Source of the DNA: Diplolepis rosae
Taxonomy: Eukaryota > Arthropoda > Insecta > Hymenoptera > Diplolepididae
NCBI GenBank assembly: GCA_030998225.1
Contig: JAPYXD010000608.1
Location: forward strand, 1,270,501-1,334,500
Direction: 5' to 3'
DNA length: 64,000 bases
In this document: piece after piece, positions 33,798 through 44,581 of the stretch
How the letters are laid out: each line of letters begins with the position of its first letter
How positions within the stretch are numbered: position 1 is the first letter of the stretch
Notes under the pieces: generated by a model
Seen by the model: the letters and a program-made list of their open reading frames with translations, nothing else
What the model was told of the DNA's origin: nothing
The model's database searches: none
Program-made: the position numbers and the translations under genes

Positions 33798-34846
33798 CTA
33801 TATTTTACACTGATCAGATATGTCTGATTCTGCGAACAAGTCTCTCAATTTATTCTTTAAATCGCTATTGCTAATTTCACAAGGTTTTCTTACTTTCCTA
33901 ATTTCTAAATTTTCTTTCCGTTCAATTTTTTGCGGTACGCATAAGTAATTGCATGAAAAACAGTCGTTACAAAACTCGGATTTTGGTTTTATTTTACAAA
34001 ATTCGCATATGAGAACAGGGCGCGATTTATCCAGTTGGGTGGAATAAATCCGCCTTCCTGGATTAAAATATATTTTTTTATAATTTTGCTTTGTTTCCGC
34101 CCTAATGCAGCTTAATAATCTCTTAGTCGCGGGTTTCGTTAAATCTATCGTTTCAGAATTTTCTAAGGAGGAAAAACCAAACATATAAGTGGTGGCATGC
34201 ATGCAGAATTAGTTGATTGCCTGACTAGTGCCGAAGTGCAAGGTTTAATTCTCAATTTATCCCCTAAGTCCACGATTTCATATTTGTATTGTAAAAAAAT
34301 GTTGCTCGAAATCTTCGGCCCCCTGGGTTTTTTTCAAATCCTTGACCTGAATGAAGGACAACCTATTGCGTCCTTAATCGTTGCAACAAGATGTCCTTCC
34401 TTATCAAACTCTTCCTGTAGAAGTCGTATACGCATACTAATCCTCTCACGGAACCTTTTGTTATATCTACGTCTCTTAAAACTTCCTATCACAGCGGAAC
34501 CTTGGCCCTCCACTAAAATTATAAAATTAAAGTTACCGGGTATTCGATATTGTACTAAATTTTCAGAATTCCAAGCGTTCAATCATCCTGTGCATTCCTA
34601 CCATTTATTGATCAATTTCAAACATTGTTGAATTAGACGTTTTATTTTCTCTTCCATATACTTATTTCTCTTTTCTAAATCCTCAAATTTTCGCTCTAGA
34701 TTTCCGTATTTGTTGCATAAATAAGCTACTGTGAACCAACGATCTTTATCTAAGTCTTCTAAATCCGCTATTTTATCAGTTGTTCTTTTTAAATTTTCGA
34801 GTATGAATGTTTCAGAGAGTGAAATTTCTAAATCATTTAACATTGC
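33798..34846 (-). pseudogene. Unknown decayed ORF, cut open by the BEL element at its ATG
   Basis: Reading away from the BEL insertion on the minus strand, the frame starts with an ATG overlapping the ATTGC duplication (MLNDLEISLSETF). It continues through a coiled-coil-prone, charged stretch (LERKFEDLEKRNKYMEEKIK), two stops, then VEGQGSAVIGSFKRRRYNKR and a frameshift. The frame 33798-34202 carries a cysteine cluster (CEFCKIKPKSEFCNDCFSCN) suggestive of zinc binding. Total length is about 340 codons. I recognise no family. A 70-codon ORF with a hydrophobic segment lies immediately upstream, beyond the BEL element (42134-42346). It could be a transposon- or virus-derived gene. Confidence 0.4.
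34842..34846 (+). repeat. BEL target-site duplication, left (ATTGC)
   Basis: ATTGC here matches ATTGC at 42112-42116 on the other side of the element. Confidence 0.9.
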
Positions 34847-35677
34847 TGTTTCGCACGGGTAAGGTGCGATATTAAAAATGTTTCGTTCACATAAAATTTC
34901 TTTATTCAATAATTCTAACCTAGTAAGTTACAATGAGTGATTACAACCGAAAAATCCAAGTTCGCGAGACAGGGTACAAGTACAAACCCAGTCGTACTCT
35001 GGTCAAGGATGGTTTTTGACTGACTCCTTAGTACCTGAGAAACAGTGCTGAAAACCGAAGTGTTAGAATCCAACGTTGCCAGGAAGGTGAAAGTAATGAA
35101 CATTTCAAATTTGGGAATCATTTTTTTTTTCTTTTTTTTTTGGTGAGGAGGAAAGATGGCGAAATCTTTTATAGACGTTGTACAGGACTCTCCTAGGAAG
35201 AGTCTAGGCATACCTGTTAAAACCAGAAAACCCCCTCTCTCGAACCAATACACCGCCCGCGGAACCGCCTTTCGGCTTTAAACTTCACGGGCGGTTGGTT
35301 CCAGCTTAAAGTCGCGTACGACTCTTCCGTCATCCATTAATTTGGGAATCATTAAAAATACTGGCAACCCTGGATTGTATCCAATAAGACCGATAGAAGG
35401 TTGTCGGTACTCCAGCTTTATTGGGGGAGGATTATCGTAGAATTTGTACGTGCTCATGAGCTGATTGACCGCTCTCACACTTTCCTCAACGAGGGATCGA
35501 AAGTTGCTAAGTCTATGCTTTAAAAAGGTGCATACCATCAATAACTATAAACATTAAAATTTAGAAAGCTGCAGGAAAACCTTTTCTAAGCAGATGTACA
35601 CTATTGAAGTACAAAAAAATACAAACATAAAATTTAAGCTTGCATTGAAACTAAAATATACCTCACTCTGCCAAACA
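34847..35677 (-). repeat. BEL 3' LTR, containing a LINE 3' fragment
   Basis: On the plus strand it starts TGTTTCGCACGGGTAAGG and ends CTGCCAAACA. Without the LINE insert at 35123-35338 it aligns end to end with the other LTR. AATAAA-like TTTATT words at its left part are in the right orientation for a minus-strand polyadenylation signal. Confidence 0.9.
35108..35353 (-). mobile_element. 5'-truncated LINE fragment (216 bp) with 15-bp target duplication
   Basis: AATTTGGGAATCATT occurs at 35108-35122 and again at 35339-35353. The other LTR has this site once (about 41763-41780). The inserted 35123-35338 matches the 3' end of the R1-like LINE at 56981-57200, including the A-rich tail on the minus strand. 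Size, tail and duplication are those of a 5'-truncated non-LTR insertion. Confidence 0.9.
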
Positions 35678-35690
35678 TTCCGCCCACTTT
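35678..35690 (-). promoter_or_regulatory. BEL polypurine tract
   Basis: On the minus strand AAAGTGGGCGGAA directly precedes the 3' LTR. This is the expected position of the plus-strand primer. Confidence 0.6.
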
Positions 35691-35926
35691 GAAAGGTCTC
35701 CTTTCGAAACAATTAAACATTCATTTATGAGTTCACCTATGTAATGGCATAATAGAACTTATAATTTAGTAGAATACATATAACTACAATTGGAGAAATA
35801 GAAAGGAATACAGAGAACATCTTAAATTCTAATTGTTGGTTACAGAATCTTCGATGGGCAAGACGCACAGCCTTGACACTGGTCGGTTCACAATAGATTC
35901 GCGAATTCTGACTGAAGCAACACGTA

Positions 35927-38500
35927 TTACGTTCCAACAAGAAAGTGTCCAGGAGTCAGGGGTTCAAGGTCATTAGGGTCATTGGATAAGGGAGATAGAG
36001 GGCGGGAATTTAAACAGGCTTCTACTTGAGTAAATACAGTGTATAACTCCGCGAATGTGAGTTGAGATTCGCCGATGACTCGCTTCAAATGATGTTTTAC
36101 AGAGTTGACAGCGCTTTCCCATAATCCACCAAAATGTGGTGCATGAGCAGGAATGAAATGCCAGTTTATTCTATCCCGACATAGAGAATTGATTACACGT
36201 TCTTGATGTTTTGGGTCAAGAAGAAGTCTTGCTAGATCGTTGAGCTCATTTTGAGCGCCAACAAAGTTCTTCCCGTTGTCCGAATACATGTTTTCAGGAC
36301 GACCTCGTCGAGATATGAAGCGTTGTAGGCAGCTTAAAAATGCATCTGTTGATAAGTCTGTAGATAGTTCCAGGTGAACGGCCTTTGTCACGAAACAGAC
36401 AAATATACATAAATAGGCCTTTGTCACAGTCCGATTTCGAGTTCTGTCCTTTACAAAGTATGGACCTGCATAGTCAACTCCACAATCGGTAAAGGGACGA
36501 GAAGGTGTTACTCGTGCTGCAGGTAGACTTCCCATGATGTATTCAGTGCCCACTGGTTTGGCACGGAAACAACGTACGCATTTCCTAATAACATTTTTAA
36601 CCACATTCTTACATGATAGTGGCCAAAATCGCGTTCGTAGAGAGGCAGTCACGCTTTGACAACCCGCGTGCATTAGTCGAGTGTGTTCATCTTTAACAAC
36701 TAAGCGTGTTACCAGATGATTCGAAGGCAAAATGATTGGGTGCCTTTGGTCATATGGAATCGGTGCATGATTCAATCTGCCGCCCACTCTGAGCAGCCCT
36801 GAATCGTCGAGAAATGGGTTGAGTAATTTGATACTACTCGATTTTGTGATTTCCCGTTTTATTTCAAGGCAAGACATCTCATCTTTAAACGATTCTGCTT
36901 GTGCTAACCTTATTAATCGATTCCTGGTGCATAGAATCTCTCGTGGCTTCAGAAGTCCTACTTTATAGTCGGTTGTTGGCCTTGATAGATTATCTCTTAC
37001 CCGATAAACGTATAAGAGAATTCTAATCAAACCTGTGAAGGAAGAGAAGCGTTCAAAAATGCTAAGTTCCTTTTTTTCGACATTTTTTCCTACTGTAACC
37101 TGATTCGAGGTGCACCTTTTTTTACCAGGTACATTCTCAAGGTCAAGATCTGGTGGGATTGGCCAGTGGTTCGAGTCCTGTGATAACCATGCTGGTCCAT
37201 GCCACCAAAGTTCAGAGTCCTTTAATTCCGCAGGGTCGATTCCTCTCGAAATGATGTCAGCTGGATTCTCTGGAGATGAAACGTGGTTCCAAATGCCCTC
37301 ATTCGTGAGTTCCTGAATTTTTGTACATCTGTTGGCGATAAACGTCTCCCACTTACGAGGAGGTGCATGAATCCATGCTAGAGTGATTGTTGAATCACAC
37401 CAGAAAAATTTTCGATTAAAATTCATGTCCATTGAAGAACTGACCTTTTGTGACAGTTGTGCAAGTAAGAGTGCACCGCAGAGTTCAAGTCTCGGTAAAC
37501 AAATCGTTTTTATTGGGGCTACTCTTGACTTCGCACACAAAAGATTCACTGTGATTTTCCCATCTTCATTTATGGAACGTACATAAATTAACGCACCGTA
37601 AGCCCTTTCTGAAGCGTCACAAAATCCATGGAGTTCTATTGTGACAGGGTTTTCACACAAAATGAATCTCGGAATACTGATTTCATGCAGATTATTTAGT
37701 CTCATTTTGAAGTCCATCCATTCAGTATGCATTTGTTGGGGCAACGATTGATTCCAATCCAACTTGAGTTCCCAAAGTCCCTGAAGAATGATTTTAGCTC
37801 GGATCGTCGCGGGACCAATGAGCCCGAGCGGATCAAATATCTGAGAAATAAGTGACAAAATCGATCGTTTTGTCACTGCATGCTGTTCAGGAATCCTCAC
37901 TGAGTATCTTAATTGATCTGAGTGTACATTCCATAACAAACCCAGAGTTTTTGGATCCTTATCTCCTTGAATCACTCGGATTCCATCCAATGAGCCGTCT
38001 ATAGAAAACACCCGTTCATCATTCGATGCCCATTTTCTCAATGACAGGTCAGCTGGTTCCAAAATCGACATTAGCTCATCCTTGAGTGTTCGTGCTTCGT
38101 CGAGAGAGTCTGCTCCTGTTAGAAGATCATCCACGTAGAAATCAGAGATAATTGCTCTGCTTGCGGTTGGATATTGCTCCTTGCTGTCCTCTCCAAGTTG
38201 CCGTAGGCACCGTGTAGCCAGGTAAGGGGCTGCTGCAGTACCATATGTGACCGTATTTAACTCGTAGACCTTTATAGGCTGAGTGCTATCCGACCGCCAT
38301 AGAATCCGCTGCAACTTTCGTTGTTCTTCGTCGACGTAAATGCGGCGATACATCTTTGCGATATCTGCTGAAAGTACAATTCTGTGTTTTCTAAATCGCA
38401 GCACAATTAAAAACAGATCCTCCTGAACTGTGGGTCCAACGTGCTGAACCTCATTCAGTGATATTCCAGAGGAGGTTTTGGAAGATCCATCGAAAACCAC
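35927..38500 (-). pseudogene. BEL pol: reverse transcriptase, RNase H, integrase
   Basis: The 857-codon frame starts within the RT fingers. DFYVDDLLTGAD is the polymerase YVDD box (residues about 130-140). A Pao-type RNase H region follows (LCAKSRVAPIKTICLPRLEL), then an integrase zinc finger (HTRLMHAGC ... CVRCFRAKP) and a core with GVDYAGPYFVKD, MYSDNGKNFVG and HFGGLWESAVNSVKHHL, giving an intact D, D, E triad. The frame stops at GHFLVGT, where BEL integrases normally go on for over 100 residues, so the C-terminus is lost. The gag-protease frame lies upstream and overlaps by 50 bp in another frame. A one-base shift at about 38520 is the likely reason, so pol cannot be made as a normal fusion. 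I do not reconstruct it. Confidence 0.9.
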
Positions 38501-40805
38501 ACGAATCTTGGTGGTTGTGCTTATCAGGTTTCATCACAGCGTGATGAGGAAGATAATATAGTGGAGGATCAGAATCAATTTTGTCTGAATCCACCTCCGT
38601 CATGTCTCCTGAGGCTTCATATTCATTCATAAATTCGAGGTATCCATTCTTGAGTTGTTCATCCTTTTCTAATTTGCGTTCCATTGCGTTCAATCGTTTT
38701 TTTGCAATCTCGAAAGAATCTCCGAGATCATTTACTCTGTCACAATATGGGATGTTGACAATAAATCGCCCGTCGCTAGCGCGTTTTGTTATTTTCGTGA
38801 AGTGCTGCTCACAAACATTCTCTGTGTCGAGATCCCTTGCGCCTTTACTAGAGGAAATCTGATCCAATTCCCAGAATTTTTCAACCTGATTGTGTAACTG
38901 CTGGTTGGTGACAACATGATGACAAGTAGTTTTGTTATTTTTCATATACCTTGAGGCTAGTAGATTTCCTGCTAATATCCATCCTAACACGGTTTTCTGG
39001 AGCACTAAGCCTTCTGAAAGTAATCTAATCTGTCCTACGCACAAAAGGTCCCAAAATAGGCCAGCCCCGATTAACAGATCCACCCGCGGATTCTTAATTG
39101 TTGGATCGGCAAGTTGGATATGATGAGGAATCTGAACGTTTTCCAAATCCTTTGGCGAGATAGGCGTATATTGAGTGATACGTGACGTGACCAAGCAGCG
39201 CAGTGAAGTCTCATAATGTCCAAACTTAGACTTTATCACTGTACGCGTTCCTTTTCTAAGATTGAGTCCAATCTGCTCTACTCCTGACACTGTCATATTA
39301 ATCGCAGAAATAGGTAGTTCTAGCCTACGACACAAATCCTCGGTAATTAAATTTGGTTGTGACCCCGTATCGAGTAAAACTCTACACTCATGAAAATTAC
39401 CCTTCCGATCGCGAATATGCACAATTGCAGTTGATAATACAACATATAGATCTTCATCGTGATCAAGCCCTCGCGATGATCCCACGATGAGAGACGTCTG
39501 ACAATTTAAATTTTCATGAGATGATTCCTGTTCTTGATCGAGTTTTTTGGGCTGAGATATCCATTCCCTGTACAGTAAGGTGTGATGTTTTTTTGCACAT
39601 TTCCTACAAGATCCTGATTGGCAGTTCCTATTTCCATGGCCAGAGAACAGACAGTTGAAACATAAATGCAATTTTCTAACCATGGCTTCTCGTTCTTGAA
39701 CGGAAAGTTTCTTGAACTCGTTGCATTCATAGATTGCGTGAGGTTTTGTACATATTACACACGCCGATTTCTCGGTGGCTACATGAGACGTAAGATTCCC
39801 AGCAGGTTTTTTATAATTAAGTACATTCGATTTACCCTGATAATTTGTGGGTAAACCTTGCCTTTCCATGTGAGTTCGGTGCAAAAATTTACTTTGATCT
39901 TCTAAAAACTTTAGAAAATCCTTAAATTTTGGCAATGTCTTAAATTTTGCTTGATTTCTTTCCCATTCGCGTCTAGTATTTGGATCTAACTTCTCGCTCA
40001 TCAGAACTAGCAACAAGGTATCCCAGTTGTCGGTGGGTTCGTTTAATGCTTTTAATGCGCGCAAATTATTGTTCATGTCGTCAATGAATTGGCGAAATTC
40101 GGCAAATGATTCTTTAGCTACTGTCTTGAGTTTACAAAGTGCTCGAACGTGATTGTGTACTAGTGCATTCGAATCTTCGTATCGGTCCGTTAAACACTTC
40201 CATGCAATATCATAGTTTGCATCTGAAATCCCTAACGACTGAATTACGCGAGCTGCATCCCCTGTAAGTGCTTGATTTAAATAATGAAATTTATCAATGT
40301 TTGCAATGTCTCTATCGTGAACTATAGCCTTGAAAGAATCGCGAAATTTTATCCAATTTTCAAAAGATCCGTTAAAACTCGGCAACGGCATTCTTGGTAA
40401 CTGGTAACTCGAATCACCAGACATTGTGATTGGAGACCGCAATCCATGACTCGACATTGACGGTATTTGTTCCATACTTTGTGCATTTGTGGGACGACGC
40501 GTTTTACTTTCAATATGTTCCCTAGCTGACGATACTAACTCACAAAATCGACTTTCAAATTCGATGCGTTCTTGTTCTTCTCTTTCTTGAGCTTCTACAC
40601 TGGAATTCCTAGGATCTAACTCTATGCGAATCTGTACACCATCGAATGCATCATACTGCAACTCTAACCTTTCCCATTGCACCTTAAGTGCGCCTACGTT
40701 ATTACTTGCCTTATCAAAGCCATTCCAAAAGGTTGCGAAGCGAGTCACCTTACTCTTTATCACGGACCGTTCGATTTTTAATTGATCAAGGTACTTCGTA
40801 GACAT
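38451..40805 (-). CDS. BEL gag-protease polyprotein
   Basis: I choose the ATG at 40805 (MSTKYLDQLKIERSVIKSK) because the upstream 30 codons lie in the leader and the family usually starts with such a helical domain. A coiled, charged N-terminus is followed by a DUF1759-type capsid region (LPRMPLPSFNGSFENWIKFR, ALTGDAARVIQSLG, FKDFLKFLEDQS), a cysteine-histidine knuckle region (CVICTKPHAIYEC, CFNCLFSGHGNRNC, CRKCAKKHH) and a DUF1758-type aspartic protease with VLLDTGSQPNLI. The frame runs into the start of RT and ends out of frame with the pol ORF. About 785 codons are uninterrupted, consistent with a young copy. Confidence 0.9.
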   Translation of the reverse strand: MSTKYLDQLKIERSVIKSKVTRFATFWNGFDKASNNVGALKVQWERLELQYDAFDGVQIRIELDPRNSSVEAQEREEQERIEFESRFCELVSSAREHIESKTRRPTNAQSMEQIPSMSSHGLRSPITMSGDSSYQLPRMPLPSFNGSFENWIKFRDSFKAIVHDRDIANIDKFHYLNQALTGDAARVIQSLGISDANYDIAWKCLTDRYEDSNALVHNHVRALCKLKTVAKESFAEFRQFIDDMNNNLRALKALNEPTDNWDTLLLVLMSEKLDPNTRREWERNQAKFKTLPKFKDFLKFLEDQSKFLHRTHMERQGLPTNYQGKSNVLNYKKPAGNLTSHVATEKSACVICTKPHAIYECNEFKKLSVQEREAMVRKLHLCFNCLFSGHGNRNCQSGSCRKCAKKHHTLLYREWISQPKKLDQEQESSHENLNCQTSLIVGSSRGLDHDEDLYVVLSTAIVHIRDRKGNFHECRVLLDTGSQPNLITEDLCRRLELPISAINMTVSGVEQIGLNLRKGTRTVIKSKFGHYETSLRCLVTSRITQYTPISPKDLENVQIPHHIQLADPTIKNPRVDLLIGAGLFWDLLCVGQIRLLSEGLVLQKTVLGWILAGNLLASRYMKNNKTTCHHVVTNQQLHNQVEKFWELDQISSSKGARDLDTENVCEQHFTKITKRASDGRFIVNIPYCDRVNDLGDSFEIAKKRLNAMERKLEKDEQLKNGYLEFMNEYEASGDMTEVDSDKIDSDPPLYYLPHHAVMKPDKHNHQDSCGFRWIFQNLLWNITE

Positions 40806-41486
40806 TTTGAGAAAATACAAAGGACAGGATAAGGAATGGAAATAAATTTGTGTTGGAGACTCACCGTTTTTTGAGTATTGTGGATCTGCTTCCAAATGTT
40901 GGCATAAATGTCAGAGTCCTGGACACATCGATTTGTCTCAGCTAACGTTGAAACCAGCCACAGCTACAGTTGCTTCTTGTAGAATTCAAGCCCGTTCAGT
41001 ATTAAATGAATTTTCCACAATTCACTTGTCACTGTTTATGCAAAATTATATTCAATTCTAAGTCCAAGATTGAAAACTATAATGTCCAAAGTTCAAAGAA
41101 ATCTCAAATTCAACAGTCCAAATTAAATAGAAATTTTCTCTACGATTTCAATAATACGAAACACAACGAATTTGTGAATCGAGTCTTTACACAATAACAC
41201 GTCACACACAATTCTGCTGTAACATATGTAATTTCCGTAATTATCACTCACTATACTCACTTAACGAATATAATTTCACGAGTGCTGTGAAATTAGAAGG
41301 TTTACAAGGTCCTAGATCAAATAATGTGTTATTTATTAATTGATCAGAAATTCGTTCACCAGTCAGAAGTGACCAAACATGTCCACTTTCTTATGTACAC
41401 AAGTCACTGAAATTAATTAACCGAGTCCGTGGTTATTTAAAATTGCACGATAATCACAATTCAATTTGTTCACTGATTTCAAATAA
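40806..41486 (-). other. BEL 5' leader
   Basis: Non-coding DNA between the primer-binding site and gag on the minus strand. No ORF of note, and the length is typical. Confidence 0.7.
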
Positions 41487-41503
41487 TCCGGCTCGAAGGA
41501 CCA
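41487..41503 (-). promoter_or_regulatory. BEL primer-binding site, complementary to tRNA-Tyr
   Basis: On the plus strand TCCGGCTCGAAGGACCA equals the 3' end of insect tRNA-Tyr plus CCA as I remember it, over all 17 bases. It lies one base from the 5' LTR. The tRNA identity is from memory and should be checked. Confidence 0.8.
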
Positions 41504-41504
41504 A

Positions 41505-42111
41505 TGTTTCGCACGGGTAAGGTGCGATATTAAAAATGTTTCGTTCACATAAAATTTCTTTATTCAATAATTCTAACCTAGTAAGTTACAATGAGTGATT
41601 ACAACCGAAAAATCCAAGTTCGCGAGACAGGGTACAAGTACAAACCCGGTCGTACTCTGGTCAAGGATGGTTTTTGACTGACTCCTTAGTACCTGAGAAA
41701 CAGTGCTGAAAACCGAAGGGTTAGAACCAACGTTGCCAGGAAGGTAAAAGTAATGAACATTTCAAATTTGGGAATCATTAAAATACTGGCAACCCTGGAT
41801 TGTATCGGAGACAATGAATAAGACCGATAGAAGGTTGTCGGTACTCCAGCTTTATTGGGGGAGGATTATCGCAGAATTTGTACGTGCTCATGAGCTGATT
41901 GACCGCTCTCACACTTTCCTCAACGAGGGATCGAAAGATGCTAAGTCTATGCTTTAAAAAGGTGCATACCATCAATAACTATAAACATTAAAATTTAGAA
42001 AGCTGCAGGAAAACCTTTTTTAAGCAGGTGTACACTATTGAAGTACAAAAAAATACAAACATAAAATTTAAGCTTGCATTGAAACTAAAATATACCTCAC
42101 TCTACCAAACA
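41505..42111 (-). repeat. BEL 5' LTR (607 bp)
   Basis: Begins TGTTTCGCACGGG and ends CTACCAAACA on the plus strand. It preserves the empty LINE target site (AAATTTGGGAATCATTAAAA) and carries a 9-bp difference (CGGAGACAATG) relative to the 3' LTR. Confidence 0.95.
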
Positions 42112-42133
42112 ATTGCGATTATCTAATAATGCT

Positions 42134-42346
42134 TCATCCTGCACAAATCTTTTCTAATAGAAACTTTGAGAGATTATTTAATGAAAACGAGATCAGCAGT
42201 AGGGCTGTAAACGCAATGATGAAATCACGCCAAAGTTGGTTATTTTCTGTTCTAAAGACATATTGTCTGATTTTCATATTGTGGGTTTTAGTAAAACTTA
42301 CTCTGTTATGTTGAGAAAAATTGTTATCTATATGTGAAAGTTTCAT
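42134..42346 (-). CDS. Unknown small ORF with hydrophobic segment
   Basis: The 70-codon minus-strand ORF (MKLSHIDNNFSQHNRVSFTK...) contains a hydrophobic run (FIIAFTALLLISFSL) that could span a membrane, followed by a basic, Lys-containing tail. Its stop lies about 20 bp before the ATG of the other unknown ORF (33798-34846) once the BEL element is disregarded. That tight spacing suggests two genes of one unit. No family recognised. Confidence 0.25.
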   Translation of the reverse strand: MKLSHIDNNFSQHNRVSFTKTHNMKIRQYVFRTENNQLWRDFIIAFTALLLISFSLNNLSKFLLEKICAG

Positions 42347-42369
42347 ATTTGTAAAGCTAGGTTGAGATT

Positions 42370-44034
42370 ACAAATATTTCTATTCAGAATATAAAAAGGT
42401 GAGATTTGTATATATCGTATCATTTATCAAAAAATTATTCACATATTTGCAGTAGTTTTGTACGTTCAACGTAGCTTTATGATTTGAAGACATTTTTGAT
42501 GCATTTTACTGAAATTTCCATTAAAATTTATAAGAAAACAGCCTATGGCCGAAAATCGCAATAAGTGTCCAAAACTGCCTCATTGGGTTTTCAGTTGTTT
42601 TTCGCACAAAAATCGATTCGGCTGCGGTTTAAAAGGTTACATGTCAATCATTTAAACAAAAAAAGATGGTATTATCGTGTCTGGTGTATTGAAGTGTCAT
42701 AAAGAACTGTAAGTCTGTTAATTTGACAGTCATTGCGCTTATACATAATTGTGCCCGCTTTTTCGTTGAAATAGCCTCAGAATTGTATTTTTCCAAATTG
42801 AAAGTGGTCAAGCGAATGGAAATATCTGTCGAGAAACTTGCCCAAATCATTATTTTGCAAAAAACAGGCAAACACTATCGAGAAATAGCCAAAATATTGA
42901 AAATATCTTTGTGTTCAGTTCATACGGCCATAAAAAGATTTCGGGAAACTGGACAGAATACTAACAGAAAACAATCTGGTCGATCAAGAAAGAGAAATCA
43001 AAGAATCGACAACAAAATATATGCAATAAGTAAGGTCAATCGACAGAAATCTGCATCAGAAATTTATGCTGAAATCAATGAAGACTTGGATTCACCAATA
43101 TCGCTCACGACAGTCAAAGGCTGGCTTAAAGAAAAAGATATGATTGGACGCATTGCTGTCAGAAAGTCACTTCTACGGCCAGTAAATAAACAAAAAAGAC
43201 TGAAGTTCGCTCAAGAACATGTTGACTGTACGATTGATCAGTGGAAATCGGTTTTATGAACAGACGAATAAAAATTCGAACTTTTCGGTAGCCATCGGCG
43301 TCAATATGTTCGCAGAAAAGTCAATGAAAGATTCAAACCAGATTGTATTGTGCCAACTGTAAAACATGGCGGTGACTCAGTATTGGTTTGGGGCTGTTTC
43401 AGCCACGCTGGCGTTGGTCAACTTGAATAAATTGAAGGAATTATGAAAAAAGAGCAGCATTACAGTATACTGCAACGCCATGCAATACCATCTGGCATCA
43501 ATTTAATTGGTCATGGATTGATTTTCCAACAAGATAACGATCCGAAACATACATCAAAACTTTGTTCTTCTTATTTGGAACGAAAAAAGTCGCAGGTGAC
43601 CTTAATATAATGGAATGGCCGCCTCAATCCCCCGATTTAAATCCCATCGAGCTATTGTGGGAAGAATTGGACCGACCTGTGAGAGATCTAAAGCCAACAA
43701 ACCTCCCTGGTCTCTGGGATTGTTTGAAAGAAGCGTGGAATAATATTCCATCTCAAACACTTTAAAAACTCATGGAAAGAAAGCCAAAATTGTGTGCTGC
43801 AGTCATTGAAGCAAAAGGTGGCCATTTTCAAGAAAATCGCTTGAAGTAACAAATTCACTGTTTCCTTATGAATTTTGATGAAAATATCAGTAAAATGCAT
43901 TAAAAATGTCTTCGAGTCATGAAGCTACATTGAACGTACAAAACTACCGCGAATATGTGAATAATATTTCAATAAATGATACGATAAACTGGCAAAAACA
44001 ACTTTTTTTATCTTGTTCTAATACTTTCCGACTG
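42370..44034 (+). mobile_element. Tc1-like DNA transposon with long inverted ends
   Basis: The right end, read inward, is CAGTCGGAAAGTATTAGAAC, with TA at 44035-44036. Inner TIR similarity (GTAGTTTTGTACGTTCAA, GAAGACATTTTT.ATGCATTT) pairs 42395-42520 with 43870-44000, so the inverted ends are about 150-200 bp. The left tip is decayed, so its position is approximate. Confidence 0.8.
42723..43850 (+). pseudogene. Tc1-like (DD34E) transposase, broken
   Basis: The first frame (to 43259, best Met at about 42816, MEISVEKLAQIIILQKTGKH) contains the paired-type DNA-binding region: REIAKILKISLCSVHTAIKR, the GRSRKRNQR hook and SLTTVKGWLKE. A TGA at 43257-43259 stands just before the first catalytic motif, where WTDE is expected, and a second stop follows two codons later. 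HGGDSVLVWGCFSHAGVG, IFQQDNDPKHTS (second Asp) and, after a frameshift in an A-run at about 43586, WPPQSPDLNPIELLWEELDR with the catalytic Glu remain. The C-terminus ends near 43848. The family assignment is certain and the copy is inactive. Confidence 0.85.
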
Positions 44035-44039
44035 TACTG

Positions 44040-44330
44040 TACATATTTGATATATTGAAAATAATACCAGTCTCATTTGCACGCTTGATATATAGTATTA
44101 TAATATGTATATGTATTGTATATATTTATATATATTATAATTCTTGGTCGTGTAGACTTTTTTATTTGCATACCTATCTATTGTTACATATATATTTATT
44201 CATGAGAAAGAAAAAGAAAGAGAAGAGCGAGAAAAAGATATATGTGCTAATTGCTTAAGGGCTTATTCGCACTATCATACATTTTCCTGTATGCCATAAT
44301 ATTAATTATAATTATTATTAATATAATTAA
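44040..44330. repeat. Low-complexity TA-rich and purine-rich DNA
   Basis: 44090-44150 is a run of TATA/TATT words. 44202-44240 is almost pure A/G (GAGAAAGAAAAAGAAAGAGA). The short ORF over it is not credible. Confidence 0.6.
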
Positions 44331-44581
44331 TGAAAGGATTATACTGCCTAATTCTTGTAGTCAATAATAAACAAATACGAAAAGAGAATAAATAAAATCA
44401 ACAATAAACGAATTTTTCAAAATCGACAATTAAACACGAATTTAGAGAAAATACAATCACTACCACATATGCAGGGCCGCAAAAAGAAGAAACCAAGGGC
44501 TACAAAATATACTTCTCAAAATTTAGGAATGTTTTATTTTTCCACTGAAAAAGATTAATTGAAATTAAGAATAAAAACAAA
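44331..44581 (+). repeat. Errantivirus-like leader, copy A
   Basis: Shares CAATAATAAACAAATACG and a CGCAAAAAGAAGAA motif block with the leaders near 48660 and 49440-49790. It lies directly before a gag ORF. Confidence 0.5.

Larger units (their letters stand above)
34847..42111 (-). mobile_element. Complete BEL/Pao LTR retrotransposon (7265 bp)
   Basis: The element is bounded by LTRs at 34847-35677 and 41505-42111, has a 5-bp ATTGC duplication, a tRNA-Tyr primer site, two long ORFs on the minus strand and a purine tract next to the 3' LTR. The LTRs differ by about eight substitutions and a few small indels over 600 bp, apart from a LINE fragment inside the 3' LTR, so the insertion is relatively young for this window. 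It split an unknown gene (33798-34846 and 42134-42346). Confidence 0.95.

Noticed and set aside
34197..34631. 144-codon plus-strand ORF
   Set aside because: It is the opposite-strand shadow of the decayed minus-strand unknown ORF and shows no family resemblance.
44090..44150. TATA-box cluster as a promoter
   Set aside because: Simple TA-rich microsatellite-like DNA with no gene in a suitable position.
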